From Flagellimonas oceanensis (GTDB taxonomy: Bacteria; Bacteroidota; Bacteroidia; Flavobacteriales; Flavobacteriaceae), in contig NZ_RZNA01000018.1 in NCBI RefSeq assembly GCF_003992595.1, positions 112,151 to 176,150 on the forward strand: a stretch of DNA of 64,000 nt, given 5' to 3'. A model generated the notes under the pieces. It saw only the letters and a program-made list of their open reading frames with translations. It was not told the origin of the DNA and did not search any database. The position numbers were made by a program, and so were the translations under genes. How positions within the stretch are numbered: position 1 is the stretch's first letter; the number at the start of each line of letters is the position of its first letter. Below, one piece after another: positions 63,835 through 64,000 of the stretch.

Positions 63835-64000
63835 TTATAATAGTTTCCTCCCCTGATGTTATCGTGGTCCGGGACCTCGGAGGTATCCTCCGGGTCGTCC
63901 TCCAGGGTGTCCCACCCTTTTTTCAGTATCCGCTCCACCATGCTGTAATTATAGGCCCCATAGTCCGATGCCCGCCTGCAGGCATTGTCCAGCCGTTGGT
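63831..64000 (-). CDS. istA: IstA transposase, C-terminal end only
   Basis: The last 56 residues before the stop are visible, including ACRRASDYGAYNYSMVERIL and the end HDNIRGGNYYK, which match the C-terminus of IS21 IstA proteins. The catalytic DDE core lies beyond the window edge, so activity cannot be judged. The stop overlaps the istB start. Confidence 0.88.
   Translation of the reverse strand, partial: QRLDNACRRASDYGAYNYSMVERILKKGWDTLEDDPEDTSEVPDHDNIRGGNYYK

Larger units (their letters stand above)
62980..64000 (-). mobile_element. IS21-family insertion sequence, partial in window
   Basis: The element contains istB and the 3' end of istA on the - strand and runs off the right edge. Its left boundary lies between about 62980 and 62991, where the Lrp-type coding sequence stops and a TG-start GGGCGGTCAATGTATACC-type end begins. 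The other end and the target duplication are outside the window, so the exact limits cannot be fixed. Confidence 0.8.

Noticed and set aside
1..64000. CRISPR arrays, rRNA, tRNA
   Set aside because: I saw no regularly spaced repeats and no recognisable rRNA or tRNA sequence when reading the window; a covariance-model scan was not possible.

Overview
This window looks like a chromosomal segment of a Bacteroidota bacterium, most probably a Flavobacteriaceae member of marine type. The basis is two complete FecI-type sigma / FecR / SusC / SusD sets, many Bacteroidota-style lipoproteins and secreted enzymes, a TTG-N18-TAnnTTTG promoter ahead of one gene pair, and weak Shine-Dalgarno signals. I recognised no rRNA, tRNA or CRISPR array. 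The species cannot be named from the sequence.

Region 1 (1-25.9 kb, nearly all + strand) is a metal and redox homeostasis island with clear scars of rearrangement. It opens with the 3' part of a Zn/Cd/Pb-type P1B-2 ATPase. Next come a Co/Fe-type P1B-4 ATPase, a Fur-family regulator, a dihydrolipoyl dehydrogenase, two CDF exporters (one with an HMA-like front domain), a CaCA-family antiporter, four tiny proteins and a tandem universal stress protein. A 3' remnant of a second P1B-2 ATPase lies at 9.4 kb. A three-gene set follows: di-heme oxidoreductase, Rieske protein and porin. At 12.56-12.78 kb a broken ArsR-type regulator gene is joined directly to a CusB-type adaptor that has lost its N-terminus, which looks like a deletion junction. 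The copper section that follows holds a multicopper oxidase with a probable C-terminal outer-membrane barrel, an APC permease, a DUF3347 lipoprotein, a heme-binding protein, an NTF2-like protein, a PepSY protein, an AraC-type regulator with an HMA-like N-terminus, a CopZ-like chaperone, a DUF305 protein, a Cu(I) P1B-1 ATPase, another HMA protein and a decayed DoxX-like gene.

Region 2 (26.4-40.8 kb, + strand) is a Sus-type uptake locus: ECF sigma factor, FecR anti-sigma factor, SusC and SusD. They are followed by a PIG-L deacetylase, a FucP-like sugar permease, a ROK kinase, a large secreted protein resembling exo-rhamnogalacturonan lyases (YetA/PL26-like) and a DASS-family carboxylate transporter. 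The set fits capture, deacetylation, cleavage, import and phosphorylation of a sugar-containing substrate.

Region 3 (40.9-43.3 kb) holds an AbiE-type toxin-antitoxin pair under a promoter overlapped by a perfect 12-bp inverted repeat. It is followed by a second copy of the HMA-DoxX segment seen at 25.3-25.9 kb, with the opposite gene of the pair broken.

Region 4 (43.5-61.9 kb) is a second Sus-type locus that points to peptides or amino-acid conjugates rather than glycans. A + strand sigma factor is divergent from a long - strand series: FecR, SusC, SusD, N-formylglutamate amidohydrolase-like protein, class V aminotransferase/cysteine-desulfurase-like enzyme, a two-domain amidohydrolase, a second amidohydrolase, a sodium:alanine-type symporter, an M14 carboxypeptidase and a gamma-glutamyltransferase. 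A TauE/SafE-type exporter lies just beyond the sigma factor.

The right edge (62.8-64.0 kb) is an IS21-family element (istB plus the 3' end of istA) inserted in an Lrp/AsnC-type regulator gene that now keeps only its N-terminal helix-turn-helix.
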